A stretch of 64,000 bases of DNA. Origin: Desulfobotulus alkaliphilus (GTDB lineage Bacteria > Desulfobacterota > Desulfobacteria > Desulfobacterales > ASO4-4). The translations under genes and the position numbers were made by a program. The stretch spans positions 52,118-116,117 of the forward strand of contig NZ_VLLC01000012.1 in assembly GCF_007830435.1 (NCBI RefSeq). Direction: 5' to 3'. Below are positions 1 to 8,088 of this stretch, in pieces (position 1 is the stretch's first letter; the number at the start of each line of letters is the position of its first letter). A model generated the notes under the pieces. The model made no database searches. It was not told the DNA's origin and saw only the letters and a program-made list of their open reading frames with translations.

Positions 1-116
1 CCGCTTCCGCACAGGGCAAGAAGCTCCCGAATAAGATTGCGTCACGGGCAAATAGCCTGGGGCCTGTGCATCTGTCTTGCAGGTATGGTCTTTGGAAAAC
101 GGTGCTGAACAGTTAC
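1..116 (-). repeat. Foldback repeat, copy A (truncated by window edge)
   Basis: Read on the minus strand, this stretch begins with the GTAACTGTTCAGCAC terminus. It then follows the left half of the full copy at 26811-27153 almost base for base, including the block CAGGCTATTTGCCCGTGACG. The copy runs off the left edge of the window, so its other half is not visible. It ends about 25 bp downstream of the stop codon of the ParA-like gene, the same 3'-of-gene position seen for most copies. Confidence 0.85.
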
Positions 117-141
117 ATAAAATTTACTTAAAAACATTTTT

Positions 142-903
142 TCAAGAAAGACAGGCATATAAAGCTTCAAATTCCTGACTCAGCTTATGCTTTGGATCAA
201 AATACACCATCGGCTCCCCTGCAAAATGGGATTCACGGATTTTAACGGATGAAGAGATATAAGCAGGAAAAACAGGATAGCCCTCTTCCTTTACCATGGC
301 TACAGCCTTTGCCGGAAAGCTTGCCCTCGCCTGAAAATGATTGATCACAACCCCTTCGAGATGAAGCCCCTCGTTATGATCTGCCCGTATTTCTTCTATC
401 CCCCGGGCAAGGGTCTGCAAGGCATACTGACTGAAGGTGTCACAATCAAAGGGAACAAGGCAGGTATCCGCAGCGATCAGGGCAGAGCGGCTGAAAAAAT
501 TCAAAGCAGGTGGCGTATCCACATAGATTTCATCAAAGCCTTCCAGACGCCGTAATGCCTCCTTCAGCTTGAACATTTTATAGCGGCTTTCCAGCTTAGG
601 GCCCATCTCCTCCAGCTCAGGGCTGGCAGCAGCAAGGAAAAGACCGTCAAAGGGAGTGATATGGATCACGGATTCAAAATTTTTTGAGGGGAAAAAACTG
701 ACATAAAGATGATCTTTAAAAAAATCGGCAATCCCTGTATCCGGGACATCACGGCTCCCCGAAAGATACTGGGATGCATTGCACTGGCTGTCCAGGTCCA
801 CCACAAGAACCTGCTTTCCCCTGCTTGCGGCCACAGCGGCCAGATTACAGGCAATGGTGGACTTCCCCACGCCGCCCTTCTGGTTAAAAACCACACGGAT
901 CAT
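142..903 (-). CDS. ParA/Soj-family ATPase
   Basis: A 253-residue P-loop ATPase of the ParA/MinD superfamily. The deviant Walker A motif KGGVGKST is at residues 9-16, with the signature lysine at its start. A Walker A' strand VVDLD lies near 34-38 and a Walker B-like YVDTPP near 127-132. The length fits chromosomal or orphan ParA proteins that position DNA or protein cargo through ATP-dependent nucleoid binding. No parB or parS is visible next to it, so the cargo cannot be named from this window. The ATG is preceded by GAGGAGG. The foldback repeat at 1-116 follows the stop. ParA family is secure; a role in chromosome segregation is not. Confidence 0.9.
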   Translation of the reverse strand: MIRVVFNQKGGVGKSTIACNLAAVAASRGKQVLVVDLDSQCNASQYLSGSRDVPDTGIADFFKDHLYVSFFPSKNFESVIHITPFDGLFLAAASPELEEMGPKLESRYKMFKLKEALRRLEGFDEIYVDTPPALNFFSRSALIAADTCLVPFDCDTFSQYALQTLARGIEEIRADHNEGLHLEGVVINHFQARASFPAKAVAMVKEEGYPVFPAYISSSVKIRESHFAGEPMVYFDPKHKLSQEFEALYACLS

Positions 904-1096
904 CAGGCCTCCTCATTTCAGGGGCATAATCTCAATTCCCCATGGATTATGTCCCGGATAATTTCGCAGCCATAAAAAGATCTGTCCTACGCCTGCGCAA
1001 TACACCGAATGCTTAGCTCCTACACTGAGCAGCGGCGCCTGTCAACCAGACGGTCTTCCCGATCGCCCACATCCCTGCCTTTTCAGATCAAAAAAA

Positions 1097-1375
1097 TCAG
1101 AGAATACCTTCCCTGCGAATCCACTCCCTGTCCCTATCCATAAACGCAGGGTCTGCCGTACGCTGCCATTGATCATCCCTCGAAAAAAAAGAACGATCGT
1201 TTTGCCGCCACCGCACTTCAGGATCCTTATCTTTCTGCTGCCAGTTTTTATCTTCCCCGTGAAAGGCCCTGTCCCGCAAACGCCATGCAGCAGGCGCCTC
1301 CTCCGCAGGCAAGGAAACAGGTGCAAACAGTCCCACCAGAAAGACTGCCAGTATGGCGGATTTCCGCAGTGTCAT
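1097..1375 (-). CDS. Small exported protein, unknown function
   Basis: A 92-residue product starting MTLRKSAILAVFLVGLF, a classical signal peptide with a probable cleavage after SLPA. The mature part is short, charged and rich in Trp, Arg and Asp, with the loosely repeated segments RDRAF, NDRSF, DDQWQ and DREW. The start inside a longer frame was chosen because it gives the signal peptide and is preceded by GGACGGAG. It lies 82 bp after the larger exported protein at 1458-1967 and is probably cotranscribed. I do not recognise a family. A periplasmic or secreted location is inferred from the signal peptide. Confidence 0.6.
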   Translation of the reverse strand: MTLRKSAILAVFLVGLFAPVSLPAEEAPAAWRLRDRAFHGEDKNWQQKDKDPEVRWRQNDRSFFSRDDQWQRTADPAFMDRDREWIRREGIL

Positions 1376-1457
1376 CGCTCCGTCCCCGCATAATGCCTGA
1401 TCCGTTTCACCAGTCCGCCCCGCAACAGCGGATGCATGTCCTTGAAAAACCCTGGGT

Positions 1458-1967
1458 TCAAAACAAATCCAGAATCCTTGCCTTCTCTTCCTGCATACGG
1501 TTTTGCTGACGCTCCTTAAACCAGCGGGCCATCTCCTTGCCTGTATACAAAACTCTGGGGTAGCCCTCATCGGTTTTATCCATGAGAATCCTTGTTCTTT
1601 CTGTCTCCCACACCCACCGGACCGGATCTTCTGATTCTAAATTTCCGGCCCCGTATTTACTTTCCAGTACCTGCCTTATTTTATCTTCTCCGTAGGAAGA
1701 GGTTTGAGTAAATACGTACCTTGCTTCCAGCAGCCTGTTTTCCACAAAACGATACCGCAAAAAAACTTCCTGATCCAGCAGCCATATCCGATAGGCCAGA
1801 TAAGGGCCGGACACCGGCTCAGGCACACTTTTTTCTGCCGCCATAACAGCAATTTTTCCCATTCCCCAGCGTACCATACGAAAATCCGGAGGACCAGCCA
1901 GCGACTCCTGGACCAGCACCAGAGCAGAAACAAGCAGTATCATCAGAAAATATGGAATTCGAAGCAT
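1458..1967 (-). CDS. Exported protein, unknown function
   Basis: A 169-residue product. The chosen ATG gives an N-terminal signal sequence MLRIPYFLMILLVSALVL ending near SLAG, while the longer frame upstream looks non-coding. The mature region predicts alternating beta strands (YLAYRIWLLDQEVFLRYRF) and ends in a charged helix with GKEMARWFKERQQNRMQEEK. That resembles small periplasmic ligand- or lipid-binding proteins in general layout, but no family signature is visible. It precedes the 92-residue exported protein in the same direction. Function unknown. Confidence 0.65.
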   Translation of the reverse strand: MLRIPYFLMILLVSALVLVQESLAGPPDFRMVRWGMGKIAVMAAEKSVPEPVSGPYLAYRIWLLDQEVFLRYRFVENRLLEARYVFTQTSSYGEDKIRQVLESKYGAGNLESEDPVRWVWETERTRILMDKTDEGYPRVLYTGKEMARWFKERQQNRMQEEKARILDLF

Positions 1968-2094
1968 GGCCCATTCCCCGGCATCGCTGGTATAATTCAT
2001 CCGGATAAGGGTATCCGGTGCGAACGATTCACAGGAAATATATCGGACAGAACCCAAAAAACTGAAATAAAATCAAAGAACAGACAGCCCTGTT

Positions 2095-3117
2095 TCAGGC
2101 AGGGCAAACCCCTCGCCCAAGGACAGCAGCCGTATCCAGCATGCGGTTGGCATAACCCCACTCATTGTCAAACCATGCCATCACCGTTACCAGATTTCCT
2201 TCGGCCACCCGGGTCTGTGTCCCGTCCACAATGGCGGAACGGGAATCATGGTTATAGTCACAGGAAACCAGCATCTCCTCCCCATACCCCATCACATGGG
2301 GCTTTTTACATGCGGCCTTCTTTAAAATAGTATTGACCCCTTCTCTGTCCACAGCCTTTTCAACCCTTGCGGTCAGCTGCATCAAAGAAACATTCATGGT
2401 AGGCACCCGGAGACTGACCGCCTGAAAACGGCCTTGCAGATGGGGAAAAATTCGATCCAGCCCCCGGGCAAGCCCCGTTTCCACCGGAAGAATGGAAAAA
2501 CCCGCACTCCTTGTCCTGCGAAGATCTCCGTGGTGATAGGCATCAATCACAGGCTGGTCATTCATCATGGCATGGGTTGTCGTAATCACACCCGAAACGA
2601 TGCCCAGGGACTGATCCAGCGCATGGATCAGATGACAGATACAGTTTGTGGTGCAGGATGCATTGGAAACAATACTTTCATTTCCGGACAGACTTTTCTC
2701 ATTCAGCCCGAAAACAACGGTGGCATCCACATCCGGTGCGGCCGGGCAGGAAAAAAGAACTTTTTTTGCACCACAGGCCTTATGGACTTCAGCATCCTCC
2801 CTTCGAATCCAGCGACCCGTGCATTCCATCACCACATCCACCCCCAGCATACCCCAGGGAAGACCTTCCATGCTGGATTGACGGGACACAGCAATGGAAT
2901 CTCCGTTAACAAAAATCCTGTCCTCATCAAATTCCACGCTCCCGAAAAAACGGCCATGGGTGGAATCATAACGGGTAAGGTGGGCCATCACGGAAATATC
3001 CGCAGGCTCGTTAATGGCCACAATGCGCAAAGGGCTTTCACCGGAAGTCTCATAAAGGGCACGGAGTACACATCGCCCTATTCTGCCATATCCATTGATT
3101 GCAATCCTTATGGTCAT
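2095..3117 (-). CDS. epd: Erythrose-4-phosphate / glyceraldehyde-3-phosphate dehydrogenase
   Basis: A 340-residue NAD-dependent phosphorylating aldehyde dehydrogenase. The Rossmann motif INGYGRIGR is at residues 7-15. The catalytic cysteine is C155 in SNASCTTNC and the partner histidine is H182. Segments THAMMNDQPVIDAYH and DLRRTRSAG match the Epd subfamily of the enterobacteria, which oxidises erythrose-4-phosphate to 4-phosphoerythronate for pyridoxal-phosphate synthesis, better than classical GapA. I remember the enterobacterial sequence as closely similar over its whole length, including SAIVDGTQTRV near the C-terminus. A glycolytic or mixed activity cannot be excluded. The intrinsic terminator of rpsI lies upstream, so it is probably its own transcription unit. 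Confidence 0.85.
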   Translation of the reverse strand: MTIRIAINGYGRIGRCVLRALYETSGESPLRIVAINEPADISVMAHLTRYDSTHGRFFGSVEFDEDRIFVNGDSIAVSRQSSMEGLPWGMLGVDVVMECTGRWIRREDAEVHKACGAKKVLFSCPAAPDVDATVVFGLNEKSLSGNESIVSNASCTTNCICHLIHALDQSLGIVSGVITTTHAMMNDQPVIDAYHHGDLRRTRSAGFSILPVETGLARGLDRIFPHLQGRFQAVSLRVPTMNVSLMQLTARVEKAVDREGVNTILKKAACKKPHVMGYGEEMLVSCDYNHDSRSAIVDGTQTRVAEGNLVTVMAWFDNEWGYANRMLDTAAVLGRGVCPA

Positions 3118-3176
3118 GGTTTTTCTGCACCTTGAAAAGTTTCTGGTCAGGCGACTGGGCCACCCTCCCCAAAATC

Positions 3177-3208
3177 AAAAAGGCAGACCACAGGGCCCGC
3201 CTTTTTTG
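3177..3208 (-). terminator. Intrinsic terminator of rplM-rpsI
   Basis: Read on the minus strand, GGCGGGCC and GGTCTGCC pair over eight positions (two G-U wobbles) across a CTGT loop and are followed directly by TTTTTGATTTT. It sits 30-60 bp after the rpsI stop and separates the ribosomal operon from epd. Confidence 0.8.
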
Positions 3209-3236
3209 ATAAAACAACATTTCCTGAAATAAAATA

Positions 3237-3629
3237 TTAGCGCTTGGAAAACTGAAAACGTGCGCGTGCAGCACGCTGACCGTACTTTTTACGTTCCTTG
3301 GCACGGTCATCACGGGTAATGAAACCGGCTTTCTTCAAAACGGCCCGAAGTTCGGGTTCCGCTTCAACAAGGGCTTTGGTAATACCATGCCGGACAGCAC
3401 CTGCCTGGCCGGAAATGCCCCCCCCTTTCACCGTTACCGTAACATCATAGCGATCTGTTCTTTCGGTCATGGAAAGGGGTTGTCCCAGAATCAGGCGATG
3501 GGTGTCAATTCTGAAATAATTCTCAACATCCATGCCATTCACCATGATTTTCCCGGATCCGGGACGAATCCAGGTGCGGGCCGTGGAGGTTTTACGTTTT
3601 CCCGTAGCATAAAAGCTGTTTTGTTCCAT
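3237..3629 (-). CDS. rpsI: 30S ribosomal protein S9
   Basis: A 130-residue protein matching uS9 over its full length. It has [15 protein letters not shown] at the N-terminus, [16 protein letters not shown] in the centre and the basic tail [19 protein letters not shown]. It ends in the conserved FQFSKR, whose terminal Lys-Arg reaches the ribosomal P site. It follows rplM by 24 bp in the usual L13-S9 operon and is followed by an intrinsic terminator. The ATG start is unambiguous. Confidence 0.98.
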   Translation of the reverse strand: MEQNSFYATGKRKTSTARTWIRPGSGKIMVNGMDVENYFRIDTHRLILGQPLSMTERTDRYDVTVTVKGGGISGQAGAVRHGITKALVEAEPELRAVLKKAGFITRDDRAKERKKYGQRAARARFQFSKR

Positions 3630-3653
3630 ATGAATACTCCGGATATCTTCGGG

Positions 3654-4091
3654 TTACTGCAGTTTAAGTTCTTCCGGCTGCTGCGCCGCATGGGGATGCG
3701 TCGGACCGGCATATACATGCAATTTCTTGCGGAGTTTACGACCCAGGCTGTTTTTGGGTAGCATACCGCGGACAGCAAAACGCAGAAGATCTTCAGGACG
3801 CTTTTCCCGAAGCTTTTCTGCGGTTATGGATTTCAGACTACCCGTGTAACCGCTGTGACGGTAATAGGTTTTATCTGCCCATTTTCTACCCGTCAGACGA
3901 ACCTTTTCGATATTCACAACCACAATGGAATCCCCTGTATCCGCATGGGGGGTATAAAGGGGATTGTGCTTTCCGCGGATACGGGCTGCCACCAGAGATG
4001 CCAGACGACCAAGGACCATATCCTCTGCGTCAATGACCCACCACTTTCCCTGGTTGTCTTCTTTTTTTGCACTGTAGGTATATTTTTTCAC
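3654..4091 (-). CDS. rplM: 50S ribosomal protein L13
   Basis: A 145-residue uL13, recognised from KWWVIDAEDMVLGRLAS, IRGKHNPLYTPHADTGD, KTYYRHSGYTG and the C-terminal RGMLPKNSLGRKLRKKLHVY. I chose the GTG at 4091, giving the sequence VKKYTYSAKK, because GGGAG stands eight bases before it. The GTG three codons upstream (4100) has that GGGAG immediately against it. It heads the rplM-rpsI operon. A strongly structured leader at 4141-4197 precedes it and could mediate feedback control. Confidence 0.97.
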   Translation of the reverse strand: MKKYTYSAKKEDNQGKWWVIDAEDMVLGRLASLVAARIRGKHNPLYTPHADTGDSIVVVNIEKVRLTGRKWADKTYYRHSGYTGSLKSITAEKLREKRPEDLLRFAVRGMLPKNSLGRKLRKKLHVYAGPTHPHAAQQPEELKLQ

Positions 4092-4140
4092 CGCTGTCAC
4101 TCCCGATTAAAATAACAAAATTTCCTATACATTTTAAGGG

Positions 4141-4197
4141 CCTCCGTCAATGGAAAAACCATTGTTCTTCGGAAACGGGGCAATCCGAAGATTGACG
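4141..4197 (-). promoter_or_regulatory. Structured 5' leader of rplM-rpsI, possible autoregulatory RNA
   Basis: On the minus strand an outer stem CGTCAA/TTGACG (4192-4197 with 4145-4150) encloses an eight-base-pair inner stem TCTTCGGA/TCCGAAGA (4184-4191 with 4166-4173). A separate hairpin CAATGG-TTTTT-CCATTG (4159-4164 with 4148-4153) uses three of the outer-stem bases, so the two folds exclude each other. The element lies about 50 bases before the rplM start. Leaders bound by L13 or S9 are known in other bacteria. Assignment of this one to that class is inference. Confidence 0.5.
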
Positions 4198-4291
4198 AAA
4201 AACCCGTGCCCGGTTAAACAGGCACATAAAAAAAGCAGGTCACCGGCCCGCCCATAACTGCTGTATTAACCCGATTCATGGAGAGCATCCT

Positions 4292-4885
4292 TTGAAAAAT
4301 GACCTCGAAATCGAAGTGAAATTCTATATATCAGAGCCTTTGGAGTTCCGCAACCGGATTCTTTCAAAAAATGCCATCTCTGAAGGAAGAATCTTAGAAA
4401 AAAACATCCTTCTGGATACCCCTGATCTGCAATTAAGAAAAAACGGTGTGCTGCTGCGTCTGAGACAGACAGATAAATGCACCCTCACCGTCAAAAGCAT
4501 CCCCCGTAGCGGGCAGGATGGAGAGTTCAAAGTGCTTGAGGAAACAGAAACCGGCATTGAAGATTTTGATGCGGCAGAAAAAGCCTTTGCAACCTTAGGA
4601 TTTATCCACAAAACAGCCTATGAAAAATTCAGGGAAACCTTCCAGCTCAAAGGTGTGGAAATCTGTCTGGACGAACTGCCCTTTGGCTATTTTGTCGAAC
4701 TCGAAGGAGAAAAAGCAGCCATCCGGGAAGTTGCGGACATACTGGGCCTTCAATGGGATCAGCGGATCACCCTCAGCTATCGCAGTCTTTTTGAGCGTCT
4801 GGCACAGCACCACGGATACGGCTTTTCTGATATGACCTTTGCCGCCTTTGCCAGTGCAGATGCGGATATCCATGCTATTCTGTAA
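4292..4885 (+). CDS. CYTH-domain phosphohydrolase / class IV adenylate cyclase-like
   Basis: A 197-residue CYTH (CyaB-thiamine triphosphatase) protein. The defining ExExK motif appears as EIEVKF at residues 5-10. It is followed by the tunnel-lining basic and acidic strands LLRLRQ, LTVKS, EFKVLEETET, KFRETF and YFVELEGE typical of the triphosphate tunnel fold. Family members hydrolyse inorganic or organic triphosphates, or cyclise ATP, with Mg2+. Substrate cannot be predicted from sequence. The start is a TTG: GGAGAG stands seven bases upstream, whereas the nearby ATG at 4278 runs into a stop after five codons. It is divergent from rplM. Confidence 0.85.
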   Translation: MKNDLEIEVKFYISEPLEFRNRILSKNAISEGRILEKNILLDTPDLQLRKNGVLLRLRQTDKCTLTVKSIPRSGQDGEFKVLEETETGIEDFDAAEKAFATLGFIHKTAYEKFRETFQLKGVEICLDELPFGYFVELEGEKAAIREVADILGLQWDQRITLSYRSLFERLAQHHGYGFSDMTFAAFASADADIHAIL

Positions 4886-5091
4886 GGGCCATAAGCATGC
4901 AAAGTATTTTATTTCAGAAGTTCATATCCATACATACTTTCACTTCAAACGCTTCATACCATTACAAGGCAGCCCGGCTTACTTCTCAGGCACTCAAATC
5001 CACAGCCATGAAAAACAATCAAACCTTTTGAGCTTGAGTGCCCGCCCCACTGCTCCTCTAAAAACCCCCTGAAATAATGACGCCTGGCGAT

Positions 5092-5646
5092 TCAGAGAAC
5101 CTGCCGGATTTTATCTTTCTTATCCAGCGGCTGTTCATCCGCCGTCTTTTCATCTTGTTTTTCCTTTGGCTTTTCTTCCAGCAGCCCTTTCTCATCCTTT
5201 CTTTCCCGTGTACAGGTCACTTCGGCATTGAGAATACCACCGCTTTCCACCACAAGATCCTTGCAGGTCACAGTCCCCGCACACTTACCCGTGGCAAGAA
5301 TCACAACCCGCTCCCGGGCCTGTATATTTCCTTCAAAAACACCACCAATGGTCAGCTCTTCCACCGTTGCATCACAATAAACCCGACCTTCTTCGGCAAT
5401 AATAACGCTTGCTCCGGAAATGGTACCCTTGACCATCCCTTTAATCACCAGCCGCCCCTTTGCATTGAGAACGCCTTCCACACGAAGGTCACTGTCTATA
5501 ATTGATAAATTTTTTACCTTGCCCACCTGTGCTCTCCTTTGATTCCCTGCCAAAAGGGGTGTTACCGGGAAAAAAGTGTTCTCCTTTACTTCCCTTTGAT
5601 TCCGGCCCGTGCCCTTTGTAAACAAACGATACCACTTCTCTTTCAT
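5092..5646 (-). CDS. Bactofilin (CcmA/BacA family)
   Basis: A 184-residue bactofilin. The central region from about residue 45 to 140 is built of short beta-helix turns such as LRVEGVLNAKGRLVIKG, GRVYCDATVEEL, GVFEGNIQARERVVI and GKCAGTVTCKDLVVE, flanked by polar tails; the C-tail is Lys/Glu rich. Bactofilins polymerise without nucleotide into filaments beneath the inner membrane and recruit peptidoglycan-remodelling enzymes. I used the internal ATG at 5646 because GGAGGG precedes it. The three genes upstream encode probable wall-modifying partners, which supports a cell-shape role like that of CcmA in Helicobacter. Confidence 0.92.
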   Translation of the reverse strand: MKEKWYRLFTKGTGRNQREVKENTFFPVTPLLAGNQRRAQVGKVKNLSIIDSDLRVEGVLNAKGRLVIKGMVKGTISGASVIIAEEGRVYCDATVEELTIGGVFEGNIQARERVVILATGKCAGTVTCKDLVVESGGILNAEVTCTRERKDEKGLLEEKPKEKQDEKTADEQPLDKKDKIRQVL

Positions 5647-5753
5647 GGTGCCCTCCGTCATCGTCCCGCAACAGATTCCGAGTTGTCAGAATCCGGCACA
5701 AGGGCGACCAGATATCAAGATTACCGTTACTCCTGGTCCTAATATAAAAGGAC

Positions 5754-7277
5754 TCAAGGTTGCACAGCCTCCTGCCCGGATAACGTTTCTGAAACCAGAC
5801 GAATCCTGAAACCACCAATTTTCTCTCCCTTAAGGGATGTTTCTACCGGATAAATTTTTCCCTTGCGATCCTCGGAAAAACGGGGCCACAGATCCTTTGC
5901 CGTATCAATGGGATACCCCCGGTCCTCTCCTGTGTTCACATCTATATCGGGAGGTACAAAGCCCTTAAAATTAACCACAAGATCCGCAGGGTCAATGATA
6001 CCGGATGCTACCTGAACAATTTCAAAAACTGCACCATGGGGTACATCAAGAAGGATGCCATCCTCAATCCACAACGGATTTCCGTTGACACGGATCTCAT
6101 AAAAAAGACTTTCTCCCTCGGGCTTACGAACGGCATAGTCCTGCTGCACAGTTTTTTCTACTGGAACAACAGCCACAGAACCACAAGGCTGGTGATCCTT
6201 GAAAACACGGATCCGCACTGGTTTTTCAATCACAATAGCTTCACCCAGAAGATTTTTCCTGCAAGAACCGTCCATACGCAGGGAAAGTCCCCTGGAATAA
6301 TTTGCAACAATATGGGAAACACGAATCACAGCACCTGAAGGAACCTCAAGAATCTCATTTTTACCCACCACAACCGGCGCAGAACCTTCCCGTTGAATGA
6401 TCAGATAATCCAGCACCGGAGAATCCGTTCGCACAGAAGGGCACTCCGGTACAATACCCATATATTCCATAAAGGCATTAATTACATAAATATGGTGATT
6501 AATTTTATCTTCAAGGGCAAGGGACTTGCTGGTTTCCACACCAAAGGCCGGGATGCCATGCCGGGTCAGGGCATAAAATGTGGCTGAACTCCGCTGCTCC
6601 TTGTGGGGTGAATCCTCTTCAAGGGTCCGGTGATTATTAAAGTGAAAACGATGAAGATCATTGAAGATACGTGTATTAACTCGATCCAGAACATATCCTG
6701 CGATGGAAGCAAGATCCAGTGCTTCTCCGTTCTCGTTCCGGTAAATATCTGCATCTGCAATAAGCGATTGTCCATACCTCAGAGGATTCCGTTCCTGGGA
6801 AATCCACACCGGAGAATAAAAACCCGATCCATCGTGGAGGTTCAGGAGCAGATCACTTTCTCCCATCAGATTTTTTAATATTTTTGCAATTCTGATCTCA
6901 TAGGTATCACGACCTCCCGCTTTTCCAAAGGTGCGGTTCATGTCCATGTTAATTTGCCTGCGATACTCCATAATTGCGGGGAAATTAGCCCTTGGAATAA
7001 GAATCAGACGGCCTACTTCAAGGCTCATATCCGCATAATGGTCCGCAGCAAGAAAGGCTCCGGGCTCATCTCCCTGAATACCACCGATGATCATCAGGGT
7101 TTTGCCTTCTTTTTTTCCACAGATACGATAAACATCCAGAGGATGCTCCGTATCCTCAAACCAGCTCTGCAAACCACACTGGGCATACACAAGCGAAACC
7201 CCGAGGAAGGTGATCAGCAAGGCTAAGGCCAGCACATAGTTTCTAGGGGTTGTCCACAACTTCAAAATCTTCAACAT
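5754..7277 (-). CDS. M99/Csd4-like peptidoglycan DL-carboxypeptidase
   Basis: A 507-residue exported metallocarboxypeptidase. After a signal or anchor helix (residues about 12-32) the catalytic domain shows GGIQGDEPG with Q68 and E71, then MDMNRTF near 111-117, and LNLHDGSGFY with H148. This Gln-Glu-His zinc set, with Gln replacing the usual His, is characteristic of Helicobacter Csd4 and Campylobacter Pgp1. Those enzymes trim murein tripeptides to dipeptides and create helical shape. VETSKS later supplies a candidate general base. The C-terminal 200 residues form repeated beta domains. The start gives a membrane helix and overlaps the upstream gene by 35 bases, implying translational coupling. 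Confidence 0.85.
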   Translation of the reverse strand: MLKILKLWTTPRNYVLALALLITFLGVSLVYAQCGLQSWFEDTEHPLDVYRICGKKEGKTLMIIGGIQGDEPGAFLAADHYADMSLEVGRLILIPRANFPAIMEYRRQINMDMNRTFGKAGGRDTYEIRIAKILKNLMGESDLLLNLHDGSGFYSPVWISQERNPLRYGQSLIADADIYRNENGEALDLASIAGYVLDRVNTRIFNDLHRFHFNNHRTLEEDSPHKEQRSSATFYALTRHGIPAFGVETSKSLALEDKINHHIYVINAFMEYMGIVPECPSVRTDSPVLDYLIIQREGSAPVVVGKNEILEVPSGAVIRVSHIVANYSRGLSLRMDGSCRKNLLGEAIVIEKPVRIRVFKDHQPCGSVAVVPVEKTVQQDYAVRKPEGESLFYEIRVNGNPLWIEDGILLDVPHGAVFEIVQVASGIIDPADLVVNFKGFVPPDIDVNTGEDRGYPIDTAKDLWPRFSEDRKGKIYPVETSLKGEKIGGFRIRLVSETLSGQEAVQP

Positions 7278-8088
7278 GCAGCAAGGCTCCAGCTTCATTA
7301 AAAACAAAAATACGATTGGCCTGAAACAGATCAGGATCCAGATGCCCGAAACGAAGACGGACATCCTTAAAGTTCCGAATGGAAAAAAACTGCCCCCGCT
7401 GTGGATCCATGGGCCTGCCATTCTGCACCTCCATGGCAGGGGATGCAGGATAAAGGAAAGAAGGCTCCCTTGGTATCAGAACCGATACAATATAACCTGA
7501 AACAACGGCATCATTTCGGATATTCCGGATATTGAAAGAAGCCCCATAAGTTTCACCTCGGATACCTGCCCGGTAATTGTCAAGGGCCACCTTGGGAAAG
7601 GCAATATCCACCTCAGGAATGGGAGGAGCACCTGTAAGTTCCGGTGGCATTTTCTTCGGATACACCGGCTCAGGTTCTGCTGCGCCCTCCTGTCCAGAAG
7701 ACCTCCAGTCATTTCCCCAAGAACTCTCTGCTCCTGAATGGATTTCTGAGCTTTCCATAGCAATTTCAAGGGAAGCCACCCTTACCATCAAGCGATGATT
7801 TTCCCGCTGCAGTGCCTGAATTTCCTGCTCAAGACCTGCATAATAAACTGATTTTCCGCCAACATCCGGTTCCCATTTGAACAGATACCAGATCCCGGTG
7901 AGTATCAGCATCATCAAAAAAACAGAGCCGACAACCATGGCAAGTCCCCACCCAAGGTGCAGGCGCAGCACACGGCCCCGGCTTCCAACCAGAAGAAAAC
8001 TCCACTTTTCCCCTGGTGCATTGTCTATAGCCTGCTTCTTCGAATACTCGTTTTTTAACCTTCCCAAATCTCTCTGTAAATCTTCCAT
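7243..8088 (-). CDS. Single-pass membrane coiled-coil protein, candidate shape-complex scaffold
   Basis: A 281-residue protein with no enzyme motif. An N-terminal cytosolic part of about 45 residues precedes one transmembrane helix (about 47-69, WGLAMVVGSVFLMMLILTG). A short coiled coil follows (about 83-112, LEQEIQALQRENHRLMVRVASLE), then a Pro-rich linker and a C-terminal periplasmic beta-rich domain. The layout is suited to linking cytoplasmic bactofilin to periplasmic enzymes. The gene overlaps both neighbours by 34-35 bases, so the three proteins are probably made stoichiometrically. I do not recognise a named family; Helicobacter Csd5 occupies an analogous role but similarity is not claimed. 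GAGG precedes the ATG. Confidence 0.75.
   Translation of the reverse strand: MEDLQRDLGRLKNEYSKKQAIDNAPGEKWSFLLVGSRGRVLRLHLGWGLAMVVGSVFLMMLILTGIWYLFKWEPDVGGKSVYYAGLEQEIQALQRENHRLMVRVASLEIAMESSEIHSGAESSWGNDWRSSGQEGAAEPEPVYPKKMPPELTGAPPIPEVDIAFPKVALDNYRAGIRGETYGASFNIRNIRNDAVVSGYIVSVLIPREPSFLYPASPAMEVQNGRPMDPQRGQFFSIRNFKDVRLRFGHLDPDLFQANRIFVFNEAGALLHVEDFEVVDNP

Noticed and set aside
4989-5042. GGCACTCAA / TTGAGTGCC inverted repeat between CYTH and bactofilin genes
   Set aside because: Short arms with a long loop and no T-run; noted only as a possible weak structure between convergent genes.
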